This document shows, in pieces, positions 1 to 5,371 of a stretch of 6,162 bases of DNA (the stretch's first letter is position 1; each line of letters opens with the position of its first letter). The translations under genes were made by a program, and so were the position numbers. The DNA is taken from positions 1-6,162 of the forward strand of contig JADZCL010000220.1 of NCBI GenBank assembly GCA_020851615.1, in the 5' to 3' direction. The notes under the pieces were generated by a model that had not been told where the DNA came from, ran no database searches, and saw only the letters and a program-made list of their open reading frames with translations. This stretch comes from Rubrivivax sp. GTDB taxonomy: Bacteria > Pseudomonadota > Gammaproteobacteria > Burkholderiales > Burkholderiaceae_C.

Positions 1-1514
1 AACATCCACGCCAGGTGCGTCGGCCCCAGCGCCTGGCTCCAGGGCGAGTTGCCCACGTGGGGGATGAGGGTGCGGTGCGCGTTGCGTCCCGTGGGCTGTG
101 CCGACCACTTGCCCTGCCGTGTCGGGTTGAAGTTGCAGTTCATGAACCCGTCTTCGCCGGGCAGGACGCTCAGCAGGCGGTTGTCGTGCGGCTTGTTCAG
201 GCGCACCGTCGTGCCCAGGGTGCCCCCCGGCACCTCGAGCGCGCCCACCACCGCCGCGAGCATCGTGCGTGCCCAGCAGCACTCGTAGGCGCCCCAGCCG
301 TTGTTGACGGTCTTGCCCAGGGTCACCGCCACCGGCCGGAAGGGCAAGGTCTTGCCGTCGATGACGACCGTCTCGCCGATGCAAGCGTTGTCCAGGTACT
401 CGAGCGCCACACGGCGGATGGTCTCGGCGGGCACGTCGCAGATGGCACCTGCCCACTCGGGCGTGTAGCTGCGCATGGCCTGGACAGTCATCTCCAGACC
501 CGTGTGTGCGGGCGCGTCGGTGTACTGGCCGACCTCGCCGTCGGGGCGCTGCGTGAGTGCGCGCGGCACCGTGTAGCGGCCCAGCAGGGCGGGCCTGGTG
601 CCCGCCGTGTCGAAGGGCAGTGCACGTGCGCTGATCTCGTCCCAGACCAGCGGCTTGCCGCTCTCGACATCGCGCAGGTAGAAGCCGTCGGGGCCCACGA
701 GGTAGGGGGAGGCCGTGCGCTCACGCAGAAACTCGGTGTCCAGCTGCGGGACGCCGGCTTCGCACAGCAGGACGTGCAGCAGCGCCAGCATGAACGCAGG
801 GTCGGTCTTGGGCTTGATCGGCACCCACTCGGCCGAGCAGCCGCCGGTGACCGAGAGGTGGGGCTCGACGTTGACGCGCTTGACGCCGCGGATGCGTGCG
901 TCGGCGTGGCGGCGCACGGCACAGGGGCCGCCGGTGATCTCGACGTTGGCCCCGAAGGAGAGGATGTAGCGTGCGTTGGGCGTGTCGGCGCACACGGTGA
1001 AGGCACGGTGCCAGAACTCCCCGTACAGGTGTTCCGAGTGGGTGCACTTGACACCCTGGCCCGAACCCATGCTGTAGTCGATCTGTCCCCAGGCGGCAAG
1101 AAGGGCGGGCAGCGTGCCCATGTAGCTGGCCGGCGTACCGCCGTGCCCGAAGGAGGCAGCCACGCGCGGCAGGCCTTGCTCGTCCAGCAGGCCGCGGGCA
1201 CGGATGTCGCGCAGCTTCACCGCCACGAGCTCCAGCGCCTCGTCCCAGCTGATGGGCACGAAGCCGGGGTCCTCGTGCCGCCCCTTCTTCGGGTTGGTGC
1301 GCTTGAGTGGCGTCAACACCCGGTGCGGGTTGTAGGTCTTCTGCACCAGGCCGTAGGCACGCACGCAGGGCCGGCCATGTGCGGGGTGTATGCCTGCGCC
1401 CTCGTGGTTGGGCTCCACGCTCAGGGCCACCCCGTCCTCGACCCGCACGCGCATGAAGTCGGGGCCGGAGACGCAGTTGTAGCAGTAGGTTGGAACGGAC
1501 CGCTTCTCGCTCAT
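1..1514 (-). CDS. Molybdopterin oxidoreductase large subunit, PadB-like (N-terminal part; C-terminus off the window)
   Basis: 504 residues are visible from ATG 1514 with no stop; the rest lies beyond base 1. The start is supported by an AGGAG site 5 nt upstream. Seen: an N-terminal [Fe-S] binding segment with C11, C14 and C50, then an Asp/Trp-rich loop (ISWDEAL, 88-94) typical of the DMSO reductase family, and GQGVKC (152-157), where C157 is the likely molybdenum ligand. There is no twin-arginine or other signal peptide, so it probably acts in the cytoplasm. Family knowledge: the overall pattern (YCYNC...GPD, KTYNPHRVLTP, SVTGGCSAEWVPIKPKTDP) resembles the large subunit of phenylacetyl-CoA:acceptor oxidoreductase, a membrane-associated Mo/Fe-S enzyme that oxidises phenylacetyl-CoA to phenylglyoxylate and has two further small subunits; those would be expected further left. 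The divergent PaaX-type gene supports an aryl-CoA substrate. The family (Mo-bisMGD enzyme) is nearly certain; the PadB assignment is moderate, and a related oxidoreductase with another CoA-thioester or inorganic substrate is possible. Oddity: the usual third cysteine of the CxxCxxxC motif is Pro18, followed by Asp19. Confidence 0.85.
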   Translation of the reverse strand, partial: MSEKRSVPTYCYNCVSGPDFMRVRVEDGVALSVEPNHEGAGIHPAHGRPCVRAYGLVQKTYNPHRVLTPLKRTNPKKGRHEDPGFVPISWDEALELVAVKLRDIRARGLLDEQGLPRVAASFGHGGTPASYMGTLPALLAAWGQIDYSMGSGQGVKCTHSEHLYGEFWHRAFTVCADTPNARYILSFGANVEITGGPCAVRRHADARIRGVKRVNVEPHLSVTGGCSAEWVPIKPKTDPAFMLALLHVLLCEAGVPQLDTEFLRERTASPYLVGPDGFYLRDVESGKPLVWDEISARALPFDTAGTRPALLGRYTVPRALTQRPDGEVGQYTDAPAHTGLEMTVQAMRSYTPEWAGAICDVPAETIRRVALEYLDNACIGETVVIDGKTLPFRPVAVTLGKTVNNGWGAYECCWARTMLAAVVGALEVPGGTLGTTVRLNKPHDNRLLSVLPGEDGFMNCNFNPTRQGKWSAQPTGRNAHRTLIPHVGNSPWSQALGPTHLAWM

Positions 1515-1519
1515 TGCTG

Positions 1520-1524
1520 CTCCT
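1520..1524 (-). promoter_or_regulatory. Ribosome binding site of the molybdoenzyme gene
   Basis: On the minus strand AGGAG lies 5 nt before ATG 1514. It is one of the few clear Shine-Dalgarno sequences in the window and fixes the start of the oxidoreductase, leaving only ten residues before the first iron-sulfur cysteine. Confidence 0.75.
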
Positions 1525-1545
1525 GCAGTAGACCGCTGCCAGCGC

Positions 1546-1592
1546 CAAGCAATGTGATACGGCTCACGGCTTGTTCATGGCATCAAGCAATG
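1546..1592. repeat. Direct repeat CAAGCAATG, two copies
   Basis: The nonamer CAAGCAATG occurs at 1546-1554 and again at 1584-1592, 38 bp start to start, just upstream of the molybdoenzyme gene and inside its probable untranslated leader. Nothing else links the two copies, and two identical 9-mers in under 300 bp may be chance. No known regulator is assigned. Confidence 0.3.
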
Positions 1593-1651
1593 CATCGGGT
1601 CCATCCGGTGCCGATCCAGAGTGGGTTCTCCTGCAGCCTGCCTGCGGCTAA

Positions 1652-1685
1652 ATCCCACGCATGGTCCGATGCAGATGCGTGGGAT
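1652..1685. repeat. 11-bp perfect inverted repeat in the divergent region
   Basis: ATCCCACGCAT (1652-1662) is followed after 12 nt by its exact reverse complement (1675-1685). The arms are too long to be casual in a 285-bp intergenic stretch. It lies about 138 bp upstream of the molybdoenzyme start and 115 bp upstream of the paaX-like start, and no T-tract follows it on either strand, so an operator or leader hairpin is more likely than a terminator. It does not resemble the published E. coli PaaX site. The regulator that would use it is unknown. Confidence 0.55.
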
Positions 1686-1711
1686 CGTATTCCAGAAAAA
1701 CTCAGACGCAA

Positions 1712-1730
1712 ATATGAAATGAATCATATA
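1712..1730. promoter_or_regulatory. AT-rich dyad, candidate PaaX-type operator
   Basis: ATATGA (1712-1717) and TCATAT (1724-1729) form a perfect 6-bp inverted repeat with a 6-nt spacer. On the minus strand, bases 1730-1721 read TATATGATTC, which fits the first ten positions of the E. coli PaaX consensus as I recall it (WWTRTGATTCGCGWT); the last five positions fit poorly. The dyad overlaps the best -10 candidate for the paaX-like gene, a location suited to autorepression. The match is partial and in AT-rich DNA, so this is a hypothesis. Confidence 0.35.
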
Positions 1731-1799
1731 AGTCGCTGGGCGTCTGCATGGCCGGCTGTGTGGCTGTGCGGCCGCGGGCGCCTGGTCTAGCATCGGACG

Positions 1800-2726
1800 A
1801 TGCCGCGCATCAAGGAAGACCCGCTTGCCGCCCTGTTGGCGCGCCCGAGCCCGAAGGCCAAGTCGCTCATCTTCACCGTCTATGGCGACGCCATCTCCCA
1901 CCGCGGCGGCGATGCGGCACTGGGCAGCGTGATCGCGCTGCTTCAGCCGCTGGGTGTGAACGAGCGCACGGTGCGCACCTCCATGCACCGCTTGGCCGTG
2001 GAAGGCTGGCTGCAGCCGCGCGCCAGCGGCCGGCGCAGCGACTATCGCCTGACCGAAAACGGTGCGCGTCGCGTCGATGCGGCGCACGCCCGCATCTACC
2101 ACCACGCATCGCGGCCATGGGACCGTGGCTGGACCCTCGTCGTGCTGGGCGCCACCGAGCTGCCCGCCGAGGTGCGCCAGCGCCTTCAGCGCGAACTCGG
2201 CTGGCTGGGTTTCGGGCGACTGGAGGGCGGCCTCATGCTCCATCCCGATCCTGACGACGAAGCCTTGCGCTCGCTGCTGGGCGATGTCCAGCTGCGCGTG
2301 CTGGTGCTGCGTGGCGCCGCCGCCAGCTGGGTGGCGGGGGACCTGCTGGACGAGGTTGTGCGCAAGGGCTGGGACATTGCGCGCCTGACTGCCGACTACG
2401 AGGCCTTCCTGGCCGACTTCCGCCCGCTGTGGCAGGCGCTGCAGCGCGGTGGGGAACTCGAGCCCGAGCGCGCCTTTGTCGCCCGCACGCTGCTGATGCA
2501 CGACTACCGGCGCGTGCTGCTGCGCGACCCGATGCTGCCCGACGAGCTGATGCCGCGCCATTGGCCGGGGGCTGCGGCGCGCACCCTCTGCCGCTCGCTC
2601 TACCTCCGGGTCCAGGCCGGTGCCGAGCGCTACATCGAGAGCGTCCTCGAAACGGCCGCTGGCCCAGCGCCCGGTCCGGCGCCGTCCTACCTGCAGCGCT
2701 TCGGGGGGCTGCAGTCGGCCGCTTAG
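1800..2726 (+). CDS. paaX: PaaX-family transcriptional repressor
   Basis: A 308-residue cytoplasmic DNA-binding regulator, close to the 316 residues of E. coli PaaX. Seen: an N-terminal winged helix-turn-helix (about 19-88, with the recognition region VNERTVRTSMHRLAVEGWL at 53-71 and wing GRRSDYRLT), a central domain (about 95-175, opening with RPWDRGWTLVVLG), and a C-terminal PaaX_C domain with its hallmark MHDYRRVLLRDPMLPDELMPRHWPG followed by LCRSLYLRV. Family knowledge: PaaX represses phenylacetate catabolic promoters and is released by phenylacetyl-CoA. ATG 1800 is the first start after an in-frame TAG at 1788; no good Shine-Dalgarno is visible. It is divergent from the PadB-like gene, which suggests it controls that gene and itself. 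The family call is very secure; the exact effector may be phenylacetyl-CoA or another acyl-CoA, since betaproteobacteria carry PaaX paralogues. Confidence 0.93.
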   Translation: MPRIKEDPLAALLARPSPKAKSLIFTVYGDAISHRGGDAALGSVIALLQPLGVNERTVRTSMHRLAVEGWLQPRASGRRSDYRLTENGARRVDAAHARIYHHASRPWDRGWTLVVLGATELPAEVRQRLQRELGWLGFGRLEGGLMLHPDPDDEALRSLLGDVQLRVLVLRGAAASWVAGDLLDEVVRKGWDIARLTADYEAFLADFRPLWQALQRGGELEPERAFVARTLLMHDYRRVLLRDPMLPDELMPRHWPGAAARTLCRSLYLRVQAGAERYIESVLETAAGPAPGPAPSYLQRFGGLQSAA

Positions 2727-3568
2727 GCGCCGGCCTGCAGCGCCGGCCTGCGCTCCATCACGATGGCCGCCGGGTCGTCGGCGGCGGCGCTGGCGGCCTC
2801 GGGGGTTTCGGCCCAGCGCAGCTGGTGCGGGTCAAAGCCGGCAGCGAGCGTGGGCTTGACGATCTCGAAGTAGGGCGACATGTCGAAGTCGCGTGGCACG
2901 AAGAGGCTGTAGTGGCGGATGTGCAGCAGTTCGCGCTGGTAGTTGCGGCCCACGGCGTCCGTGGTGGGCACGTCGGCGCGGCCCAGTTCAGGCAGGATGG
3001 GGTAGCGCACGGCCTGGAAGGCCTGCGCGATGAGGGTGGAGCAGATGGCGCGCGTCGGGTCGCCGCTGCCGAAGGCGAGCATCTGCCGGCGCCGGTGCTG
3101 CGGGATCGGGACGATGGGCAGCAGGTAGCGCGCCAGGTCGAAGAGGTTCTGCAGGTCGTAGCGTTGTCCCACGCGCGCCAGGACGTAGGCGACCAGTTGC
3201 TCGACTTCGACTGGCGTCAGGCCGTGCGGGCGGCAGATGCGCGTGTGCATGTGCAGGTAGCTGGAGAGCGGCGTGGCGCGCACGCCGTCCTGCAGGTCGG
3301 CTTCGAGCAGTGTCGGGCCCTTGCAGCCGGCCTGGTCGCAACCGATGTAGAGCGTGGCGTGCGACCAGTTCGATTGCGTGACGTACTTGATGATGCGGCT
3401 CACGCGCGAGCCGCCCTCGATGAGCAGGACGTCGCCCACGCGCAGCGTGGCGATCAGCTCGTGGGCCGGCACGGTGGCCAGCATCTGCCCGTGCGGGCGC
3501 GGCGCAGCCAGGTAGGCCGCGATCCTGCGCCCCAGCGGCGTGGCCAGCGTCCGCAGCCAGGAAGCCAT
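2723..3568 (-). CDS. YiiX/YaeF-like permuted papain-fold cysteine hydrolase (NlpC/P60 superfamily)
   Basis: 281 residues. Family knowledge: these enzymes are circularly permuted relatives of NlpC/P60 proteins with His before Cys in the chain; they are suggested to cleave amide or ester bonds in lipids or peptides, and the true substrate is usually unknown. Seen: the N-terminal core LRVGDVLLI (42-50), TQSNWSHATLYIG (64-76) with presumed catalytic H70, LLEADLQDGV (87-96) with a polar E89, and ICSTLIAQAF (175-184) with presumed nucleophile C176. A basic, partly hydrophobic N-terminus (1-22) is not a convincing signal peptide and lacks a lipobox. The gene starts 19 nt after the metallophosphoesterase stop, so the two are probably one transcript; its own ribosome site is weak. 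Its TAA stop overlaps the TAG of the convergent paaX-like gene by 4 nt (2723-2726). The fold call is confident; the function is unknown. Confidence 0.8.
   Translation of the reverse strand: MASWLRTLATPLGRRIAAYLAAPRPHGQMLATVPAHELIATLRVGDVLLIEGGSRVSRIIKYVTQSNWSHATLYIGCDQAGCKGPTLLEADLQDGVRATPLSSYLHMHTRICRPHGLTPVEVEQLVAYVLARVGQRYDLQNLFDLARYLLPIVPIPQHRRRQMLAFGSGDPTRAICSTLIAQAFQAVRYPILPELGRADVPTTDAVGRNYQRELLHIRHYSLFVPRDFDMSPYFEIVKPTLAAGFDPHQLRWAETPEAASAAADDPAAIVMERRPALQAGA
2727..2751. repeat. Tandem 12-bp repeat at the convergent gene ends
   Basis: GCGCCGGCCTGC occurs at 2727-2738 and 2740-2751, a 13-bp period, inside the last codons of the minus-strand hydrolase gene and immediately beyond the paaX stop. 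Short complementary words (GGCGC at 2726-2730 with GCGCC at 2740-2744) allow a small hairpin in RNA from either strand. There is no T-tract, so a terminator role is only possible, not shown. Confidence 0.35.
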
Positions 3569-3587
3569 CGGCGCACCAGGCGTCGCT

Positions 3588-4391
3588 TCAGGCCGCGTCC
3601 GCCTGCGGCGTCGGGGTGGTGGCCCGTGTGTCGGCCAGCACGTCGACGATGAAGTCCGGATCGAAGGCCTGGTTCTCGGTCACGCCCGCGCGTGCATAGC
3701 CGCGCGGATTGCAGACGACGCGCGTGTCTTTGCAGACGTAGTCGAAGCTGTCATGCGTGTGCCCGTGGATCCACAGCGCGACGCGCCCTGCCTCCAGCAG
3801 ATGCGCGGCGTCGGAGACGAAGCCGGCGCTCAGCAGCGAGTCCGCAAAGCGCGGGTGCACGCTCTGCCGCGTGGGTGCGTGATGCGTGATGACGACTGTC
3901 GGGCCGTCGAACGGTTTGGCCAGCTCGCCCTGCAGCCAGGCCGTGTCACGTGCGAACAGCGCCACGCAATCGTCGGGGGTGAAGAGGTCCGCGTGCGCGG
4001 CGCTGCGCCGGATGCGGCTGAAGTCGCGCATCAGGCGCTGTGCCTGCGCCTTGGCCTGCGCCTCCAGCCCGGGGAAGAGGCCGAAGTCGCTCCACAGCAT
4101 GGCGCCAAGAAAGCGCACGCCAGCGACGACCTTCTCGCTGCGGTCGAGCACATGTACGTGGGTGCCTGCGCAGAGCTGCTGCAACTCCTGCAGCGTGCCG
4201 TCCAGGCTGCCACCGTAGAACTCGTGGTTGCCCGGCACGTAGAGCACGGGCTTCTCCAGCCTCAGGGCCCAGGCAACGGCCTGGCGCGGGCGCGCGATGT
4301 CGCCGGCGAGGATCACCAGATCGGCGTCGTTCACCGGTCCTTCCATGGTGTCGAAACCCAGGTGCAGGTCCGACAGGATGTTCAGCTTCAT
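3588..4391 (-). CDS. Calcineurin-like metallophosphoesterase
   Basis: 267 residues, cytoplasmic, a dinuclear metal phosphoesterase. All five family motifs are present: SDLHLG (D8, H10), LAGDI (D31), PGNHE (N55, H56), THHAP (H170, H171) and HGHTHD (H211, H213), so the active site looks intact. The substrate cannot be read from the sequence; family members act on nucleotides, phosphoproteins or phospholipid intermediates. ATG 4391 is chosen because MKLNILSDLHLG is a normal start for this fold; an in-frame TTG 12 codons upstream lies inside the stem of the upstream hairpin and would add a His-rich tail not expected in the family. The neighbour 19 nt downstream is the YiiX-like hydrolase, probably co-transcribed. 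A terminator-like hairpin separates it from the nsrR operon upstream, so it probably has its own promoter; none is obvious. Confidence 0.9.
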   Translation of the reverse strand: MKLNILSDLHLGFDTMEGPVNDADLVILAGDIARPRQAVAWALRLEKPVLYVPGNHEFYGGSLDGTLQELQQLCAGTHVHVLDRSEKVVAGVRFLGAMLWSDFGLFPGLEAQAKAQAQRLMRDFSRIRRSAAHADLFTPDDCVALFARDTAWLQGELAKPFDGPTVVITHHAPTRQSVHPRFADSLLSAGFVSDAAHLLEAGRVALWIHGHTHDSFDYVCKDTRVVCNPRGYARAGVTENQAFDPDFIVDVLADTRATTPTPQADAA

Positions 4392-4423
4392 GCGTGCGGG
4401 GCCGTGCGTTGTGTGCGCATGAT

Positions 4424-4472
4424 GCAACGCGGGGCCGCCCGCGACAAGACGCCGCCGGCGGCCCCGCGTTGC
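4424..4472 (-). terminator. Strong 16-bp-stem hairpin after the DUF2249 gene
   Basis: Bases 4424-4439 and 4457-4472 are exact reverse complements over 16 bp, with a 17-nt loop. The stem contains a GC core (CGCGGGGCCGCC) and begins 10 nt after the stop of the DUF2249 gene, between it and the metallophosphoesterase. The position fits a transcription terminator of the nsrR operon. No run of T follows on the minus strand, so it is not a canonical intrinsic terminator; it could equally act as an RNA-stabilising 3' end or work with Rho. Confidence 0.6.
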
Positions 4473-4482
4473 GGGCTGGGGC

Positions 4483-4740
4483 TTACTCGACGCGGAAGTC
4501 GATGATGATCAGCCCGGGCTCGCGCTGGCGATACTCGACGCTCACCCGCTCGCCGTAGCGCTGGGCGATCTGCGCCAGCAGCGGCAGCGGGTCGTGGTCG
4601 TTGGCAAAGCGCATGGTCTCGCCCGGTTGCAGCGAGTCCAGCGCGCCGAAGATCGCGGCGTGCCGGAAGCGCTTGGCGACACCGCGCGCGTCGAACGGAT
4701 AGATCGCGTCGGGCGACAGATGCTGATGGGGTTGCGACAT
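4483..4740 (-). CDS. DUF2249 domain protein
   Basis: 85 residues, a single small domain. Seen: the DUF2249 hallmarks DARG (17-20), RHAAIFGALDSLQPGE (26-41) and NDHDPLPL (47-54), then a C-terminal strand LIIIDFRVE. Family knowledge: DUF2249 (COG4309) has a TusA/SirA-like fold and often sits beside hemerythrin proteins, NsrR and denitrification genes; its biochemical role is not established. The conserved His and Asp residues suggest metal or ligand binding, which is inference. The start is well supported by a GAGGAG site 5 nt before ATG. It is the last gene of the nsrR-hemerythrin-DUF2249 operon, 43 bp after the hemerythrin gene, and so is probably under NsrR control and induced by nitric oxide. 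Confidence 0.88.
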   Translation of the reverse strand: MSQPHQHLSPDAIYPFDARGVAKRFRHAAIFGALDSLQPGETMRFANDHDPLPLLAQIAQRYGERVSVEYRQREPGLIIIDFRVE

Positions 4741-4745
4741 GAAGT

Positions 4746-4751
4746 CTCCTC
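4746..4751 (-). promoter_or_regulatory. Ribosome binding site of the DUF2249 gene
   Basis: GAGGAG on the minus strand, 5 nt before ATG 4740. It is stronger than the sites of the two upstream genes of the operon, which suggests the small protein is made independently of coupling and perhaps at higher level. Confidence 0.75.
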
Positions 4752-4783
4752 GGGTGACGACGTGGATGAGGCCCGACGCTGGG

Positions 4784-5371
4784 TCAGGCCGAAGGTGAGG
4801 GTGGTGCGGCCGCAGGGGCGGCCAGGCCGCGGCGCGTGCGCATGGCCAGGCCGATGCGCTCGAGCTCGGCGTCGCTGAGCAGGCGCTGCGCCATCGGCAG
4901 CAGCTCCTTTTCCTCGCGCTCGATGTGGCTTGCGTAGAGACCGATGAAGTCCTGCACCGTCGCGGCAGCGAGTGCGGCGGCGTTCCCGGCGAGCACGTCC
5001 TGCAAGCCCTGGCGCACGAGGCGCCAGCGGCGTTCGAGCTCGCGGTGCTCGCTGGCCAGCGCCTGCGTCATCTCGCGCAGGCAGACGGCATCCGAGCCGG
5101 CCATCGCTTCCAGCAGTGCAGGGAAGAGATCGGTCTCCTCGTCGGCATGGTGGTGCACCGCCGCGGTGTCGAAGTAGCGCATCACGGCTGTTGCGGCCTC
5201 CTGGGCGGCGCGGTCGGCACCGTTTGCGGCCAGGTGCGGCAGCAGCCGACGCAGCGTGTCGCACTGCGCCTGCACGCGGCCATGGCAGGCCGAGAGCATT
5301 TCCAGTGGCACCTCGAAGCTGGCACTCGGCGCGACGAGGCCGGCCAGTCCGGCGGAGGGGGCATCAGGCAT
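4784..5371 (-). CDS. Hemerythrin-like (HHE) di-iron protein
   Basis: 195 residues, cytoplasmic, predicted four-helix bundle holding a di-iron site. Seen ligand candidates: H30 (CHGRV), H74 or H75 with E78 or E79 in HHHADEE, H109 (SEHRELE), and H149 with E153 in SHIEREEKELLP; together these give the expected His/Glu set. It lacks the N-terminal ScdA (DUF542) domain of YtfE/RIC, so it is not a full-length iron-centre repair protein. The tail after about residue 180 is Ala/Pro-rich and probably disordered. The start at ATG 5371 overlaps the nsrR stop by 8 nt (ATGCCTGA), has a poor Shine-Dalgarno and is likely translated by coupling. Context suggests nitric-oxide or oxygen sensing or scavenging, or iron handling under nitrosative stress. 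The domain is certain; the specific role is inferred. Confidence 0.88.
   Translation of the reverse strand: MPDAPSAGLAGLVAPSASFEVPLEMLSACHGRVQAQCDTLRRLLPHLAANGADRAAQEAATAVMRYFDTAAVHHHADEETDLFPALLEAMAGSDAVCLREMTQALASEHRELERRWRLVRQGLQDVLAGNAAALAAATVQDFIGLYASHIEREEKELLPMAQRLLSDAELERIGLAMRTRRGLAAPAAAPPSPSA

Larger units (their letters stand above)
1515..1799. promoter_or_regulatory. Divergent control region between the molybdoenzyme and paaX-like genes
   Basis: 285 bp with no credible gene. The stretch from about 1686 to 1735 is clearly richer in A and T than the surrounding coding DNA, as expected for promoters in a GC-rich genome. For the paaX-like gene, TATAAG (1727-1732) is a possible -10 box with a weak -35 (CAGACG, 1703-1708) 18 nt upstream. 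For the molybdoenzyme gene, a minus-strand TTGCGT/TACGAT pair spaced 16 nt apart is a weak candidate. The region also holds a long inverted repeat, an AT-rich dyad and repeated GCATCGG words, listed separately. By analogy with PaaX of E. coli, a regulator encoded here could repress both directions; this is inference. Confidence 0.55.

Noticed and set aside
1571..1588. Possible FNR-type box (TTGTT...ATCAA)
   Set aside because: The half-sites are imperfect and the spacing is two bases too long for TTGAT-N4-ATCAA.
15..1790. A 591-codon open frame on the plus strand opposite the molybdoenzyme gene
   Set aside because: It is low in recognisable domains, has shadow-frame composition, and lies antisense to a clear molybdopterin oxidoreductase; long antisense frames are common in GC-rich DNA.
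1575..2561. A 328-codon minus-strand open frame across the paaX-like gene
   Set aside because: It covers the promoter region and lies opposite the well-supported PaaX-family protein; no domain is recognisable.
2429..3652. A 407-codon plus-strand open frame
   Set aside because: It overlaps the end of the paaX-like gene and lies opposite the YiiX-like hydrolase; its Ala/Arg-rich translation is typical of a shadow.
4392..4427. TTG start adding 12 residues to the metallophosphoesterase
   Set aside because: It lies within the hairpin stem and gives a tail not expected in the family; ATG 4391 begins just before the first motif.
3540..4505. A 321-codon plus-strand open frame
   Set aside because: Antisense to the metallophosphoesterase, all of whose motifs are intact.
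4542..5264. A 240-codon minus-strand open frame
   Set aside because: Out of frame with the hemerythrin and DUF2249 genes and Arg/Ala-rich; a shadow.
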